Assembly: GCA_025936115.1 (NCBI GenBank)
Contig: JAICTZ010000003.1
Coordinates: forward strand, 1-64,000
Length of the DNA: 64,000 bases
Reading direction: 5' to 3'
Source: Polyangiaceae bacterium
Lineage (GTDB): Bacteria > Myxococcota_A > Polyangia > Polyangiales > Polyangiaceae
In this document: positions 1 through 9,366 of the stretch, one piece after another
Position numbering within the stretch: the stretch's first letter is position 1
Layout: the number at the start of each line of letters is the position of its first letter
The notes under the pieces: model-generated
What the model saw: the letters and a program-made list of their open reading frames with translations, nothing else
Told to the model about the DNA's origin: nothing
Databases searched by the model: none
Translations under genes and position numbers: made by a program

Positions 1-2325
1 CTCGCGATACTGACCCTTCTCCTGCTGCCCGTCGGCGAGCTCGACGATCCGCTGCGCCTTCAAGCGCTGGATGTCGAACTGGATGCGGGTGAGCGTCTCG
101 CACTGCTCCTTGTTGTCCTCGAACTTCTGCCCCTTGCAGTAGAGCTCGAGGAACGTGGGCACGTCCTTGCCCATGTCGTCGAAGCAGGCCGGGCGCGGCG
201 GCTCCGCGCGCGAGCCGAGCACGTTGATCGCCTCGAGATAGAGCTGCGCCGCGTAGATACCGGCGTCTTTGTCCGAGTGGTTGATGGCCACGTCGCGGAA
301 CGCGAGCGCCGCCTCTTCCCAGTGCTGCGCCTCGAAGTACGTACGCGCGCGGGCGTACTTCACTTCGACGTACTGCTCCTCGGACTCTTTGTCGCCCTTG
401 GTCGGCTTGATGTAGCAAATGTAGCGGTTGAAGGCCTGGACCATGCCCTTCTGCTGCGTGGTCATGTCCTTGGGCTTGAAGGTGTCCCACTGGCCCTTCT
501 TCGCCGAGCGCTCCTTCTCACTCGCGCCCTTGAGCGCGAGCTCGTCGCGGCCCTTGCGGTCCGCGTCGCCCTTGTACATCTGGTCGTACATCTTCTGGTA
601 GCAGAGCACCGAGGCGTACGCGGCCTCGGCCGCTTGCTCCGCCTTCGGGTTCTCCGCCACGACGGCGTCGAAGGCCGGGCCGCAGTCCTCCCAGCGCTGC
701 TGGAAGTAGAGCAAGTCCGCCATCGCGTACTTGATCTTGTACATCGTCGGCCAGTCGTCCTTGACGATGCGCGGGAACTGGAACTTCGAGAAGTCGTCGG
801 CCGTGAAGTTCTCGCTGACCTTCTTGTAGAGGTAAGCGGCAAGATCCATCGTCTTCTTGTCGCCGGTGCCGCGCACGCCGCCGGATCCGACGGCTTCCAA
901 GTGCCAGCTCATCGCCGTCTCGGCGAGGAGCTCGGCCGTCTTGTTCGAGCACTCGAACTTCGACTTGTCGCTCGTGCCGCCCTTGGCGAACTCGTTGCGG
1001 ACGCGGAGCTGGTTGTCGAGCTCCTTCCTGACCGCTTCCTTGTCGCCGGAGAAGAGCGCCTGCGTGGCCGCCGTGACCTGCGCCTGGTAGTAGCAGCTCT
1101 TTTCGCCGGAATCGCGGCCCATCAGGTCCTTGTAAAGGACGATGGCTTCCTTGTAGTGGCCGGTATCCATGTAGGCGCTACCGAGCTCGTTCATCATCCC
1201 GAGCGTCGCCGTGTTCTCGCCGCCCTTGTCACCGGAGATCGGCTTCAAGAAGTTGTACGCCTTCTCGGGCGCGCCGCTCACGGCGTAGACCGGGATCAAG
1301 TCGCGTCGCGCGGCCTTGGCGAGCTGTTTGGCGTTCGGCAGATCCGAGTACTGATCGCCGTACTCGATGACCTTTTTGAACTCGTTGAGCGCGTTCGGGT
1401 AGTCGCCCTTGTTCCAGTGGACGTAGCCGAGCTTGTAGCGCGCGTACCCGTACACCTTGTTGTTCGGCGGCGGGTACTTGATGACTTCCTTGTAGGCCGC
1501 TGCGGCGAGGTCCCACTTGGACGGATCGCCTTGCGCTTCCTGGAAGAAGAGCTCGCCGAACGCGAGGTACGCGTTCGGGATGTACGGAGACTTCGGCGCC
1601 TTGTCGATGAGCTCGAGGTAGACCTCGCGCGCCTTGTCGTAGTTTTGCGCCTGCTCGTACTCGTACGCGAGGTAGTAGAGCACCTCGTCGATCTTCGAGT
1701 ACTTCGGGTACTTGTCTTTCATCGCGGTGTAAAACGCGATCGCCTTCTGGCGCGCCGCCTTGACGATCTTGTCGGCCGCGGCGGAGTCGCTGCGAAACTT
1801 CGAGGCGTCGAGCTTCTTCGCCTTCGCGTCTTGCGCCTGCACGTCGGCGGCGATCTTGTCGCGGAGCGCGGCGCTCTCGAGCTCGACGTAACCCTCGGCG
1901 AGCCGGCGCGTGAGCTGCGGCTTGTCGGGTGAGTTCTCGGGCGTGTTCTTGTAGAGGCGCTCGAGGCCCTGGATTTCCGTGATGAGCAGGGCGCGCGCTC
2001 GCGCTTGCAAGCGCGTCTTGCGCGTGTCGCGCTCGGCGTACTTCTTGAGCTCCTCCGGGTTGACCGGCTTGGAGTCGTCCTGGCGCTTCTTGATGTCGAC
2101 GGGCGGCGGCGCGCTCTTGAAAGCCGCGCCGTGCTTCTGCTTGCCCTCGAACTTCGAGGGGCCGCCGGGACAAACTTCGAGTGTCTTCGGCGCTTCGGTG
2201 CCGATGCACTCGACGCTCAAGTCGCTCATCTTCGCTTCGGGAGCGGCGCTCGCGCCGAAGGCGACGAGCACCACGCCCGTCAGCGTGGCGAAGAAGGAAA
2301 TAGCTCGATTCTTGGGACTCATCAT
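1..2325 (-). CDS. TPR-repeat envelope protein, 3' end beyond window
   Basis: An open frame of 775 codons reads leftward off the window edge, so the C-terminus is missing. It starts at ATG-ATG (2325/2322), immediately after the stop of the upstream gene (1-bp gap), so the two are almost certainly co-translated. The N-terminus (MSPKNRAISFFATLTG, then a hydrophobic run ending FGASA) is a signal peptide. The body is alpha-helical and TPR-like, with repeated blocks such as KYPKYSKIDEVLYYLAYEYEQ and PNAYLAFGELFFQEA. It probably scaffolds a periplasmic or outer-membrane assembly. It loosely resembles the TPR proteins of myxobacterial Agl/Glt motility machinery, but no specific orthology can be shown from sequence reading alone. 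Confidence 0.85.
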   Translation of the reverse strand, partial: MMSPKNRAISFFATLTGVVLVAFGASAAPEAKMSDLSVECIGTEAPKTLEVCPGGPSKFEGKQKHGAAFKSAPPPVDIKKRQDDSKPVNPEELKKYAERDTRKTRLQARARALLITEIQGLERLYKNTPENSPDKPQLTRRLAEGYVELESAALRDKIAADVQAQDAKAKKLDASKFRSDSAAADKIVKAARQKAIAFYTAMKDKYPKYSKIDEVLYYLAYEYEQAQNYDKAREVYLELIDKAPKSPYIPNAYLAFGELFFQEAQGDPSKWDLAAAAYKEVIKYPPPNNKVYGYARYKLGYVHWNKGDYPNALNEFKKVIEYGDQYSDLPNAKQLAKAARRDLIPVYAVSGAPEKAYNFLKPISGDKGGENTATLGMMNELGSAYMDTGHYKEAIVLYKDLMGRDSGEKSCYYQAQVTAATQALFSGDKEAVRKELDNQLRVRNEFAKGGTSDKSKFECSNKTAELLAETAMSWHLEAVGSGGVRGTGDKKTMDLAAYLYKKVSENFTADDFSKFQFPRIVKDDWPTMYKIKYAMADLLYFQQRWEDCGPAFDAVVAENPKAEQAAEAAYASVLCYQKMYDQMYKGDADRKGRDELALKGASEKERSAKKGQWDTFKPKDMTTQQKGMVQAFNRYICYIKPTKGDKESEEQYVEVKYARARTYFEAQHWEEAALAFRDVAINHSDKDAGIYAAQLYLEAINVLGSRAEPPRPACFDDMGKDVPTFLELYCKGQKFEDNKEQCETLTRIQFDIQRLKAQRIVELADGQQEKGQYRE

Positions 2326-2326
2326 C

Positions 2327-4093
2327 TCATCTCCCACACGCGGACTCGACGACCTGGCGATAGAAGCCGAGCTCGTCACGCCAGTATTCGCCGTTGAACG
2401 GCCAGATCACGTGCTCCTCGTCGGGTTTGACGACGCCGTAGATCTTCGCTTCTGCCTTCGAGACCTGACCGGTCTGGATCTTCGTATCCAAGATGTTTCT
2501 CTGCGCGGCGGTGATATCGATCAGGATCTTCTCACCGTTGCGCATGTGCTCTTCCAGCTCGTCGACGTTGCGGCGGTAGCGCTGGAGCGCGAGCTCGCCC
2601 GCCTGACGCACCGCGAGGTCACGCGCGAGCTTGAGCGCGTCGCTCACCTGCTGCCCGAGCCCGGACGACTGAAAGCTCGAGGGCGCCTTGTGGAAGCGCT
2701 TGTCTTCTTCCTCGAGCAGCCGGACGTAGTCGATGTTGCGGAGGAGCTGGCGGTCGCCCATCGCGTTCTCGACGATCGGACGGATGCGCTCGTCGAGGTC
2801 ACCCTTTCCTTCGCGCACCTGGAGCAGGAACTTGAAGAAGGGCTCCTCTTGGTTCTGTCCGGAGTACTTGGCGAGCACCTTCTTGAGCTCGTCGCGGATC
2901 GGCACGTACTTCTTGTGGAAGCGCGCCACGGTGATCGTCGCCGCGTCGTAGTTGCAGTTGGTGAAGTAAATCACCGCCTTCAAGATGTCGGCTTCGGGGT
3001 GGAACGAGTTCGGGAAGTACGGCGCTTCGATGGTGTGGATGTTGCCGAGCGCGTGCGGGTAGTCGCCGGCCATGAAGTACGCCCACGATTCCTCGAACAG
3101 CGCGTCGAGCCAGTACTCGCTCGTCTCGTCGACGCTGTTCCAGTACTTGACGGCCGCCGACAATTTCGTCGAGTTGACGTTCGGCGCGTTCGTCTCCGGG
3201 TCGAGCGTGATCGAAGCCGAGTAGTACGTGCGCGCGATCGACAGGTTCGCGAGGTCGCGCATGCGATCCTCGTCATCGACGCCTTCCACGCCCTCGTCGA
3301 GCGCCTTCAAGATGCGCTGGAACGCCTTGATGCCCGGGATCGATTTACGCAGCTGCACGTAGCTGATCCCGGTGAAAAACTGCGATTTCACGTAGTGCGG
3401 GCTATGACGATCGACGAGCCCGAACAGGCGGATCGCTTCTTCGTATTGACGGTTACGGTACTTGTACCGACCGAGCATGTAGTTGAGCTGCCAGTAGAGC
3501 TCGCGCTGCTGCGGGTTGTCGAAGCGCGCGACCTGCTCGTCGGTGTACTTACCGACGCGCTCGATGATGTCGGCGGGCTCGGGCAACTGCAGAGCGAGCT
3601 TCGCGAGCCAGAGCAGCGTTTCTTTGAACTTCAAGTGATTCGGGTTGTCCGCGATCACGCTGAAGATGGCGTAGCTTGCTTGGTAGAACTTCAGCCGATA
3701 GAGGCAAATGGCCAGGTAGTACTCGGCGAGCTGCTTGTTGCCCGCGTCGTCGCCCGTCTCGCCCGACACCACGCGATGCAGCGCCTGCGCCGCTTCGCTC
3801 CATTTTTCTTTGTCGAAGAGCTGCTTGGCCGCGGCGGCCGCTTCCGTCATCTGTCCGGCCGTCGCGGCTCCCCCACCCTTCGACGGCTGACCTTCGTCGA
3901 GATCGATATCGACGCCGCCCTTCTTGCCGTTCGGCTTTTTCGCGGCGCCGCCCGCGGCCTTCTTCGAAGGCGTCGCCGGCGCGGCGTCGTCGAGATCGAT
4001 CACCTCCTGCGCGTGCGCGCGCCGCGTGAACGTCGTGCTCGCAAGCACGAAGGAGACCACCATCGACACAGCTACCAGCCGCTTTCCGAACAT
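2327..4093 (-). CDS. Secreted TPR-repeat protein, 588 aa
   Basis: The start ATG at 4093 has a strong ribosome site (GGAGAAGAGG) upstream. A signal peptide ends around RRAHA|QEV. It is followed by an acidic and Lys/Gly-rich linker with two VIDLDD/VDIDLDE-type motifs, then about 500 residues of helical TPR-like repeats (for example LAEYYLAICLYRLKFYQASYAIFSVIADNP and RELYWQLNYMLGRYKYRNRQYEEAIRLFG). The short acidic motif in the linker may be a docking peptide. It is the first gene of an operon with the TPR gene ending at the left edge. The family is common in myxobacteria beside gliding and secretion loci; the role as an envelope scaffold is inferred. Confidence 0.85.
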   Translation of the reverse strand: MFGKRLVAVSMVVSFVLASTTFTRRAHAQEVIDLDDAAPATPSKKAAGGAAKKPNGKKGGVDIDLDEGQPSKGGGAATAGQMTEAAAAAKQLFDKEKWSEAAQALHRVVSGETGDDAGNKQLAEYYLAICLYRLKFYQASYAIFSVIADNPNHLKFKETLLWLAKLALQLPEPADIIERVGKYTDEQVARFDNPQQRELYWQLNYMLGRYKYRNRQYEEAIRLFGLVDRHSPHYVKSQFFTGISYVQLRKSIPGIKAFQRILKALDEGVEGVDDEDRMRDLANLSIARTYYSASITLDPETNAPNVNSTKLSAAVKYWNSVDETSEYWLDALFEESWAYFMAGDYPHALGNIHTIEAPYFPNSFHPEADILKAVIYFTNCNYDAATITVARFHKKYVPIRDELKKVLAKYSGQNQEEPFFKFLLQVREGKGDLDERIRPIVENAMGDRQLLRNIDYVRLLEEEDKRFHKAPSSFQSSGLGQQVSDALKLARDLAVRQAGELALQRYRRNVDELEEHMRNGEKILIDITAAQRNILDTKIQTGQVSKAEAKIYGVVKPDEEHVIWPFNGEYWRDELGFYRQVVESACGR

Positions 4094-4212
4094 GATCCTC
4101 TTCTCCTAATCAGCGCCCGCAGGAGCGGCGCCGTGACACGGGGGCGGGGTCAGGCGTGGGCAACGCCGAAAAACCTAATAAGAACCGCTAGATAGATAGC
4201 GCGACCGAGCCG

Positions 4213-4242
4213 ATGTTAGATACCGGCGGGAACGGTTGTCAA
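4213..4242 (-). promoter_or_regulatory. Sigma-70-type promoter for the TPR operon
   Basis: On the minus strand TTGACA (4242-4237) is separated by 18 bp from TAACAT (4218-4213). Transcription would begin near 4206, giving a leader of about 110 nt before the ATG at 4093. The rest of 4243-4607 holds no convincing gene. Confidence 0.5.
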
Positions 4243-4607
4243 GTGTCGTCGGAATGCGGCCCGCAGGCCCGAGCGATGCTAAAACTCCTGAGTTGAAATT
4301 TTAGAATCATGCCGGACTCGAAGACACCACATTGATGTGGCTCCGACACGACGAGGTGGCGCAAGCTTGGTGATGACGCGACGCAGCGGTTCTCGAGCGC
4401 GGACGCGGTCGATCCCTTCTCCTGCCGGGCACTGCAGTTTTGGCGACAGCACGAAGCTCCCGGCTCAGCAGAAATCCTGCGCGCCGTGTGCTGCAAGGCT
4501 GCCTTTCACGTTGACTGAATTAAGATCGCTCGACTAGCGTACCGCCGGCTATGGCCCTGGCGCGTGAGCTACGGATTGAGCAACAGCACACTGACGGTGC
4601 GAGGACA

Positions 4608-5336
4608 ATGAATCGACTTTCCCCCCTTAACCTCTTGCTCTTTGCCGCCACGCTCGCTCTTTCGGCGCTCGGCTGCCAGAGCGGCGGCGTCGGCGACCCG
4701 TGCACGCCAGAGGACGAGTACCGGCAGAGCTTCAACGGCTACGCCATGACGGAAGTGAACGTCGAGAGCAAGTCGTTCCAGTGCGAGACGCGTGTTTGCA
4801 TCGTCAACCACTTTCAGGGTCGCGTCTCGTGCCCGTACGGTCAGACGGAGGACATTGCGAACCCGGGCCCAATGCAGAAGCCAGCGAGCGATCCCGCGCG
4901 TTGCCGCATTCCCGGCACCACCGGCACGCACTGCCTCGACCAGAGCGGCACCAAGTCCGTCGATTGTGCGGAGGCCGGTGCGACCACGAACATCGACGAG
5001 ATCACCGTGCCCGTCCAGTCGCAGCTCATCTTTCGGAACGCCCAGGACACGGTCTACTGCTCGTGCCGTTGCAAGGGTCCGGACCCCGCCGCTAAGTATT
5101 GCGAGTGCCCGAGCGGTTATGCTTGCGAGCCGCTCGTGCGCGAGCTCGGGCTACCGGGCAAAGCCGAGCTCGCCGGTTCGTACTGCGTGAAGAACGGCAC
5201 GGTTTTCGACCCGCAGGGCACCGTCGACGCGACTACTTGCTACAGCGAAGCGCAGTCGATCGCAACGACCGGCGGGCCCATGCAGCACAAATACGACGTG
5301 CAGCAGGTCTGCGGCCCGCTCGGCAAGAACCCCTGA
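4608..5336 (+). CDS. Cysteine-rich lipoprotein, 242 aa
   Basis: The chosen start ATG (4608) gives MNRLSPLNLLLFAATLALSALGC, a clear lipoprotein signal with the lipobox LSALGC. The in-frame upstream extension has no signal character. The mature part holds many cysteines in spaced pairs (CETRVC, CSCRCKG, CECPSGYAC), suggesting a disulfide-stabilised extracytoplasmic fold. No enzymatic family is recognised. The stop lies 5 bp before the GTG of yraN, so the two may be co-transcribed. Function unknown. Confidence 0.8.
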   Translation: MNRLSPLNLLLFAATLALSALGCQSGGVGDPCTPEDEYRQSFNGYAMTEVNVESKSFQCETRVCIVNHFQGRVSCPYGQTEDIANPGPMQKPASDPARCRIPGTTGTHCLDQSGTKSVDCAEAGATTNIDEITVPVQSQLIFRNAQDTVYCSCRCKGPDPAAKYCECPSGYACEPLVRELGLPGKAELAGSYCVKNGTVFDPQGTVDATTCYSEAQSIATTGGPMQHKYDVQQVCGPLGKNP

Positions 5337-5341
5337 GTCGC

Positions 5342-5713
5342 GTGAGCGCGACGGGCGACCGTCACGCTCTGGGAGCACGGGCGGAAGCGCTCGTCGCCGA
5401 GTACCTCGTCGCGGACGGCTACGAAATCGTCGCGCGTAACTTGCGTATCGGCGCGCTCGAGATCGACCTGGTGGCGCGCCGCGGACCGGTCGTCGCCGTG
5501 GTCGAGGTGCGCACGCGCGGTCCCGGCGCGCTCACGAGCGCGTTCGGCAGCATCGACGCCGTCAAACGCGAGCGCATCCGCCGCGCGGGCGAGCGGCTCT
5601 GGCAGCGGCGCTACCGCCGCGATCTCAGCGTCGAACGCATGCGCTTCGACGTGGCGAGCGTGCGCTTCGACGTCGAACCGCCGGCCATCGAGTACGTGAT
5701 CGCCGCGTTCTGA
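5342..5713 (+). CDS. yraN: UPF0102 (YraN) family nuclease-like protein
   Basis: From GTG 5342 this encodes 123 residues: an N-terminal helix (HALGARAEALVAEYLVADG), YEIVARNLR, and the family signature of a restriction-endonuclease-like fold, EIDLVARRGPVVAVVEVRTR, in which D and the later E-V-R supply the presumed metal site. The length matches the family (about 120). A longer in-frame extension to 5099 overlaps the upstream lipoprotein and is not conserved-looking. The biological role of YraN proteins is poorly defined; a link to Holliday-junction or DNA processing is family speculation. Confidence 0.85.
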   Translation: MSATGDRHALGARAEALVAEYLVADGYEIVARNLRIGALEIDLVARRGPVVAVVEVRTRGPGALTSAFGSIDAVKRERIRRAGERLWQRRYRRDLSVERMRFDVASVRFDVEPPAIEYVIAAF

Positions 5714-5722
5714 AGCAGGCGT

Positions 5723-6538
5723 TCAGGTCGCGGCGGGCTGCAGCGAGGGCTTCACTTCGAGCGCTGCTTCCATGTCGCGCAAGAGCGCGTGGAGCGACTC
5801 GAGCTCGCCGGGCTCCGCCTTCGACTCCAGGGTCGTGATGGCTTTGACGAGCTTGCCGATTTCGTCTTCTTGCCGCGCCCGCAGCGAAATGACCATCGAA
5901 CGGTAGGCCTCGAAGAATTCGACGAGCTCGTCGCCCTTGCGCAGCGGCGTCGGCACACGCAGCCGCCCGTCGGCGACCGCGCGTAAGTTCGCGCGCATCT
6001 TGAAGATCGGCCCCGCCACGCGATGCGTGACGACGATGCCTGCCGCGCCGATCAGCACGACGAGCAGCGCGAGCGCTCCGCACAACGTGTAGAGCATCGT
6101 GGTCTGGCGACGGGCGAGCTCGACGGACTGCTGCTTGAGGTCCGACGCTTGTTTGACGAGCTGCGCTTGCTGAGCGCGGAGGCGCTCGTCCTGTTTGGCG
6201 GCGTCCGCCTTGAACGCTTCGAGCAAGGCCGGGTTGTCGCTGTAGACCGGGTCCTTCACGATGTTCATCTGCACGACGAGGCTCACCTTCTGACTCTCGG
6301 CAACGACCTCTTTGCCGCGAGCCACCACCTCCTCGCCTTGATGGACGGCGTTCTTGCTCTCCGCAATCACCGCGTTGCTCGTGCGCCAGATCAACGAGCC
6401 GAGCCCGAGGCTCAACGCGACGGCGATGAGCATCAGGTAGCTCGTGTATTTGAACTGGAAGTGCGGATCGAGGAGGTAGTTTTTGAGCCGGCGCTGGTGG
6501 CGGCCCCCGGCTCCGGGTGTTGCGGTCGCTTCTGCCAT
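5723..6538 (-). CDS. Two-TM HAMP-domain protein without output domain
   Basis: The start is set at ATG 6538 (MAEATATPGAGGRHQRR); the upstream extension is low-complexity. A cytoplasmic basic N-terminus precedes TM1 (YTSYLMLIAVALSLGLGSLIW), then a coiled-coil periplasmic segment rich in Q/A/E, TM2 (LYTLCGALALLVVLIGAAGIVV) and a HAMP linker beginning THRVAGPIFKMRANLRAVADGRL. After HAMP there is only about 70 residues of coiled coil, with no kinase, cyclase or chemoreceptor signalling tip. It converges with yraN, leaving 9 bp between stops. Such orphan HAMP proteins are frequent in myxobacteria; partner unknown. Confidence 0.8.
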   Translation of the reverse strand: MAEATATPGAGGRHQRRLKNYLLDPHFQFKYTSYLMLIAVALSLGLGSLIWRTSNAVIAESKNAVHQGEEVVARGKEVVAESQKVSLVVQMNIVKDPVYSDNPALLEAFKADAAKQDERLRAQQAQLVKQASDLKQQSVELARRQTTMLYTLCGALALLVVLIGAAGIVVTHRVAGPIFKMRANLRAVADGRLRVPTPLRKGDELVEFFEAYRSMVISLRARQEDEIGKLVKAITTLESKAEPGELESLHALLRDMEAALEVKPSLQPAAT

Positions 6539-6637
6539 CTCTCTGCTCCTCGAACCTCGCCGCTCAGCGAGCGGCAAAAATCCCACCCTTAGCGTATGCC
6601 CTCGCGTCCCGAACGCGCAAGAACGCGGCTTTCTCGG

Positions 6638-7444
6638 TCATTGGATCTGCGCGGCGATGCCGGGGAACTTCTGGAGGGCGCGCTCGGCCGCCATCTTGAC
6701 CAGATCGTCCTCGGACGCGGTGTCTTTGCCCGAAACGCCCTGCTGCGTGAGCGGCACGGCAAAATTGCCGAGCAACGCCTTGTCCGGATACGTGAAGATG
6801 GCGATTTCGATGCGCACCTTCAACGTATCGGCTCCGTATTCGATCGGCCCGATGCGCGGCGACAAGTAAAAGGCCTTGATGCCCTTGTGCGCGGTGAGCA
6901 CCTTCTTCGCGTCGGCCGCGCTCTCGCCGTCGGGGGCGATCGCGATGTTGAGGGGCGACGCAGCTCCCGCCATCGAGCCGTGCACCATCCGGTCGATGCC
7001 GTCACCGGTGCGTCCCGACTTATCGGTCGTCTTACCGATGGCAATATAGAACTTGGTGTTCGGACCGATCGCGGGCAGAGCAGCGCCCTTGACCTGTTCG
7101 AGTGCCCGTTGGATCGCGCTCTTCACGGTCTCACTCGGCTCGGCGGCAAGGCGCGCCGAGAGACAATCGGCGCCGCCGAGCTGTAGCTTGCCGAGACCGG
7201 CCGCCGCCGCGGCGCGCACCGTGATGTTCGGATCGGCGAGCCCCGTGCAGAGCGCGGCCGTGGCGCGCGGACTGTGCGACGCGCCGAGCGCGAGCGCAGC
7301 TTGCGTCCGCACGCGGAAGTCGCCGCCGTTCTTCAGGTTGTCGAGCAAGCGATCGACGTCGCTCGTGGTTTGAGCGAGCGCCAGCCGTCCCACGAGCACC
7401 CAGGCCATGGCCGAGAGCAACGCAGGTCCCCGAGCGCGGAGCAT
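6638..7444 (-). CDS. Secreted HEAT-repeat protein
   Basis: ATG 7444 gives a good signal peptide (MLRARGPALLSAMAWVLVGRLALA|Q); ATG 7471 is an alternative. Residues about 30-120 form HEAT-like helices (RVRTQAALALGASHSPRATAALCTGLADPN, ITVRAAAAAGLGKLQL). The C-terminal half is a beta-rich domain of unknown kind containing IGPNTKFYIAIGKTTDKSGRTG and ending in a helical VKMAAERALQKFPGIAAQ. It is probably a periplasmic adaptor. No catalytic motif seen. Confidence 0.75.
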   Translation of the reverse strand: MLRARGPALLSAMAWVLVGRLALAQTTSDVDRLLDNLKNGGDFRVRTQAALALGASHSPRATAALCTGLADPNITVRAAAAAGLGKLQLGGADCLSARLAAEPSETVKSAIQRALEQVKGAALPAIGPNTKFYIAIGKTTDKSGRTGDGIDRMVHGSMAGAASPLNIAIAPDGESAADAKKVLTAHKGIKAFYLSPRIGPIEYGADTLKVRIEIAIFTYPDKALLGNFAVPLTQQGVSGKDTASEDDLVKMAAERALQKFPGIAAQIQ

Positions 7445-7587
7445 CGAGCCTGACTCTAACAGATGTCGCATGTAAATCGGCGCGCCCGAAGGGCGAGAGC
7501 CCGTCGCTTTATCGTACGCTCCGTCCTCCCCGCGTCTCCCTGGAATCGTCCGGCGGAACGGGGCATTTCGTGGCAAGGATTGTCGCA

Positions 7588-9321
7588 GTGCAGAAGCACA
7601 AGTGCGCACTCCTCCTCGGTTCCGCTCTCCTTCTCACGAGTGAGGTCGGCCTAAGTGCGACTCCGGTGATCCGTGTGCGCGGCGCTGCGCGCATCAACGC
7701 AACGGCCTCGGCGCTGGACGGCGCCGTCGTCGTCACCGGTACGGTGATTGACGACACCGGACGCCCGGTCGGCGGAGCGACGCTGGAGCTGCGCGCCACG
7801 GCCGCGGACGGAAGCGCCGTCCCGCTCCCGCCGTTTTCCGCGTGCCCCAACCGGCCGAGTAACTCGCCCGTCTCGCTGCCTGGACCGCGTCCGACACGAG
7901 CGCTGGGCAGCGACGCGAACGGTCGCTTTTGCGCGACGTTCGTCAGCGAGCGCGCGACGGCGCTCGTGCTCACGTTCGCCGACGCGCGCTCACTCTTCGA
8001 TCCTGCCGAGCAGCGCGTCGCGATCGATTCCGCGCGGCGCGGCGTCGAGCTCAGGTTCGCGCCGACGAGCGCGACGTTCGAGCTCGAACGAGAGACGCAG
8101 CGCTTGCAAGTGAGCACGCATGTCGTCGGCGCGGGGCCGGGCCTGAGTCCACCGCTGCCGCTAGCCGCCTACCTCGCGACGCCGAAAGGCGAAGTGCTCG
8201 TCGCACAAGGTGCTTGCCCCGCGGACGGCGCGACCGAGCTCGAACTCGCGAGCAACCGCCTCGGTACTCCAGGTCCGGTCGAGCTCGTGCTCCGTTTCGC
8301 AGGCACGCCTTCGCTCCAACCGGCTGAGACCCGCCGGCGAGTGCTCGCCACCGCCGAGGTCCGACTCGCGCTCGGCCGGCCGCCGAGGGCCGCCGATCCG
8401 ACCGACGGCATCCCGCTCGAGCTGGCGCTCGACTCCGCCGCAGGGCCAGTCGACGGCGGCTCGGTCGAAGCGCGCCTGCAAGGTCAGACCGTCGGCATCG
8501 CGCCCGTCGAACGTGGCGCCGCGCACCTGGTCGCACAGTTTCCGCGCCGCGCCGACGAGGCCACGCTCGAGCTCCGTTACCTCAGCGTCGAGCCGTGGTG
8601 GCGACCCGGAGCGACCCTCAACGTCGAAGTGAAGCTACTGTCGCGGGCCCGTTGGGTGAGCCTCGGCTGGTTGTCCGTTCTCGGGGCCATCGCCGCCTGG
8701 CTACTGTGGGGCTGGCGCCGGCCCGCGCGTGAAGCAGAAGCACGAGCAACGCCAGAACTGCTGGCGCCCGTCGCGGGAGTCCACCTCGTGAAACGCGAAG
8801 ACGATCAGCCCGGCTGGCGCGGTGTCGTCCGCGACGCGCATGACCAAGCACCTATCCCCCGCGCCGTGGTCGAGCTGGTCAGCCGCACGGCGGGCAGGCG
8901 CTTGATCGCTCGGGCCGTGGCCGACGAGCTGGGGCGGTTCGAGCTCTCCGGTGCCGCGGCTGGTGAGCTCGAGCTTGCCGTCAGCGCGACGTGGCACACG
9001 GATTTTTCGAGCAGCGCCCCGCCACATGGGGAGCTCCGCGTCGACTTGGTTTCACGCCGCCGTTACCTCGTCGGCCGACTCGTCGGCTGGGCGGACCGAC
9101 GGGGAGCCCGTGGCCGCGCTGGGGCGGAACCGACGCCCGGTGACGTGAAACGTCGCGGCCGGCGCATGCATCGGGACGAGGTGGTCGCCTGGGCGGCGGC
9201 GGTCGAAAACGCGGCGTTCGGTCCCGAACCCGTCGACGAAAAGATCGAGCGCGAGGTCCAGCGCCTCGAGCCGCCGGAACCGGGCGATCCGAATGCGCTC
9301 GAGGTGAAACGCGACCATTGA
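7588..9321 (+). CDS. Membrane-anchored protein with carboxypeptidase-regulatory-like folds
   Basis: GTG 7588 is preferred over GTG 7570 because AAGGA lies 8 nt upstream of it. The protein has a signal peptide (CALLLGSALLLTSEVGLSA), an N-terminal beta-sandwich resembling a carboxypeptidase-regulatory-like domain (VVVTGTVIDDTGRPVGGATLEL), a long beta-rich middle, a single TM segment near residue 360 (WVSLGWLSVLGAIAAWLLWGW) and a second regulatory-like fold on the other side (GVVRDAHDQAPIPRAVVELV ... DELGRFELSG). The topology places one beta-sandwich outside and one inside. No enzyme motif is visible. It lies 45 bp upstream of ftsY. Function unknown. Confidence 0.75.
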   Translation: MQKHKCALLLGSALLLTSEVGLSATPVIRVRGAARINATASALDGAVVVTGTVIDDTGRPVGGATLELRATAADGSAVPLPPFSACPNRPSNSPVSLPGPRPTRALGSDANGRFCATFVSERATALVLTFADARSLFDPAEQRVAIDSARRGVELRFAPTSATFELERETQRLQVSTHVVGAGPGLSPPLPLAAYLATPKGEVLVAQGACPADGATELELASNRLGTPGPVELVLRFAGTPSLQPAETRRRVLATAEVRLALGRPPRAADPTDGIPLELALDSAAGPVDGGSVEARLQGQTVGIAPVERGAAHLVAQFPRRADEATLELRYLSVEPWWRPGATLNVEVKLLSRARWVSLGWLSVLGAIAAWLLWGWRRPAREAEARATPELLAPVAGVHLVKREDDQPGWRGVVRDAHDQAPIPRAVVELVSRTAGRRLIARAVADELGRFELSGAAAGELELAVSATWHTDFSSSAPPHGELRVDLVSRRRYLVGRLVGWADRRGARGRAGAEPTPGDVKRRGRRMHRDEVVAWAAAVENAAFGPEPVDEKIEREVQRLEPPEPGDPNALEVKRDH

Positions 9322-9366
9322 CGGGCCAAACCCGGCGTTCCTATAGTCCGCCGCCCAAGGCCGCCG

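Noticed and set aside
277..1932. 551-codon plus-strand frame at the left end
   Set aside because: Antisense shadow of the TPR gene, composed of V/L/R-rich low-complexity sequence.
1979..4195. 738-codon plus-strand frame
   Set aside because: Antisense to both TPR genes; no start context or domain.
4239..4537. Short frames between the TPR operon and the lipoprotein gene
   Set aside because: Both strands are open by chance; no ribosome site and no recognisable sequence.
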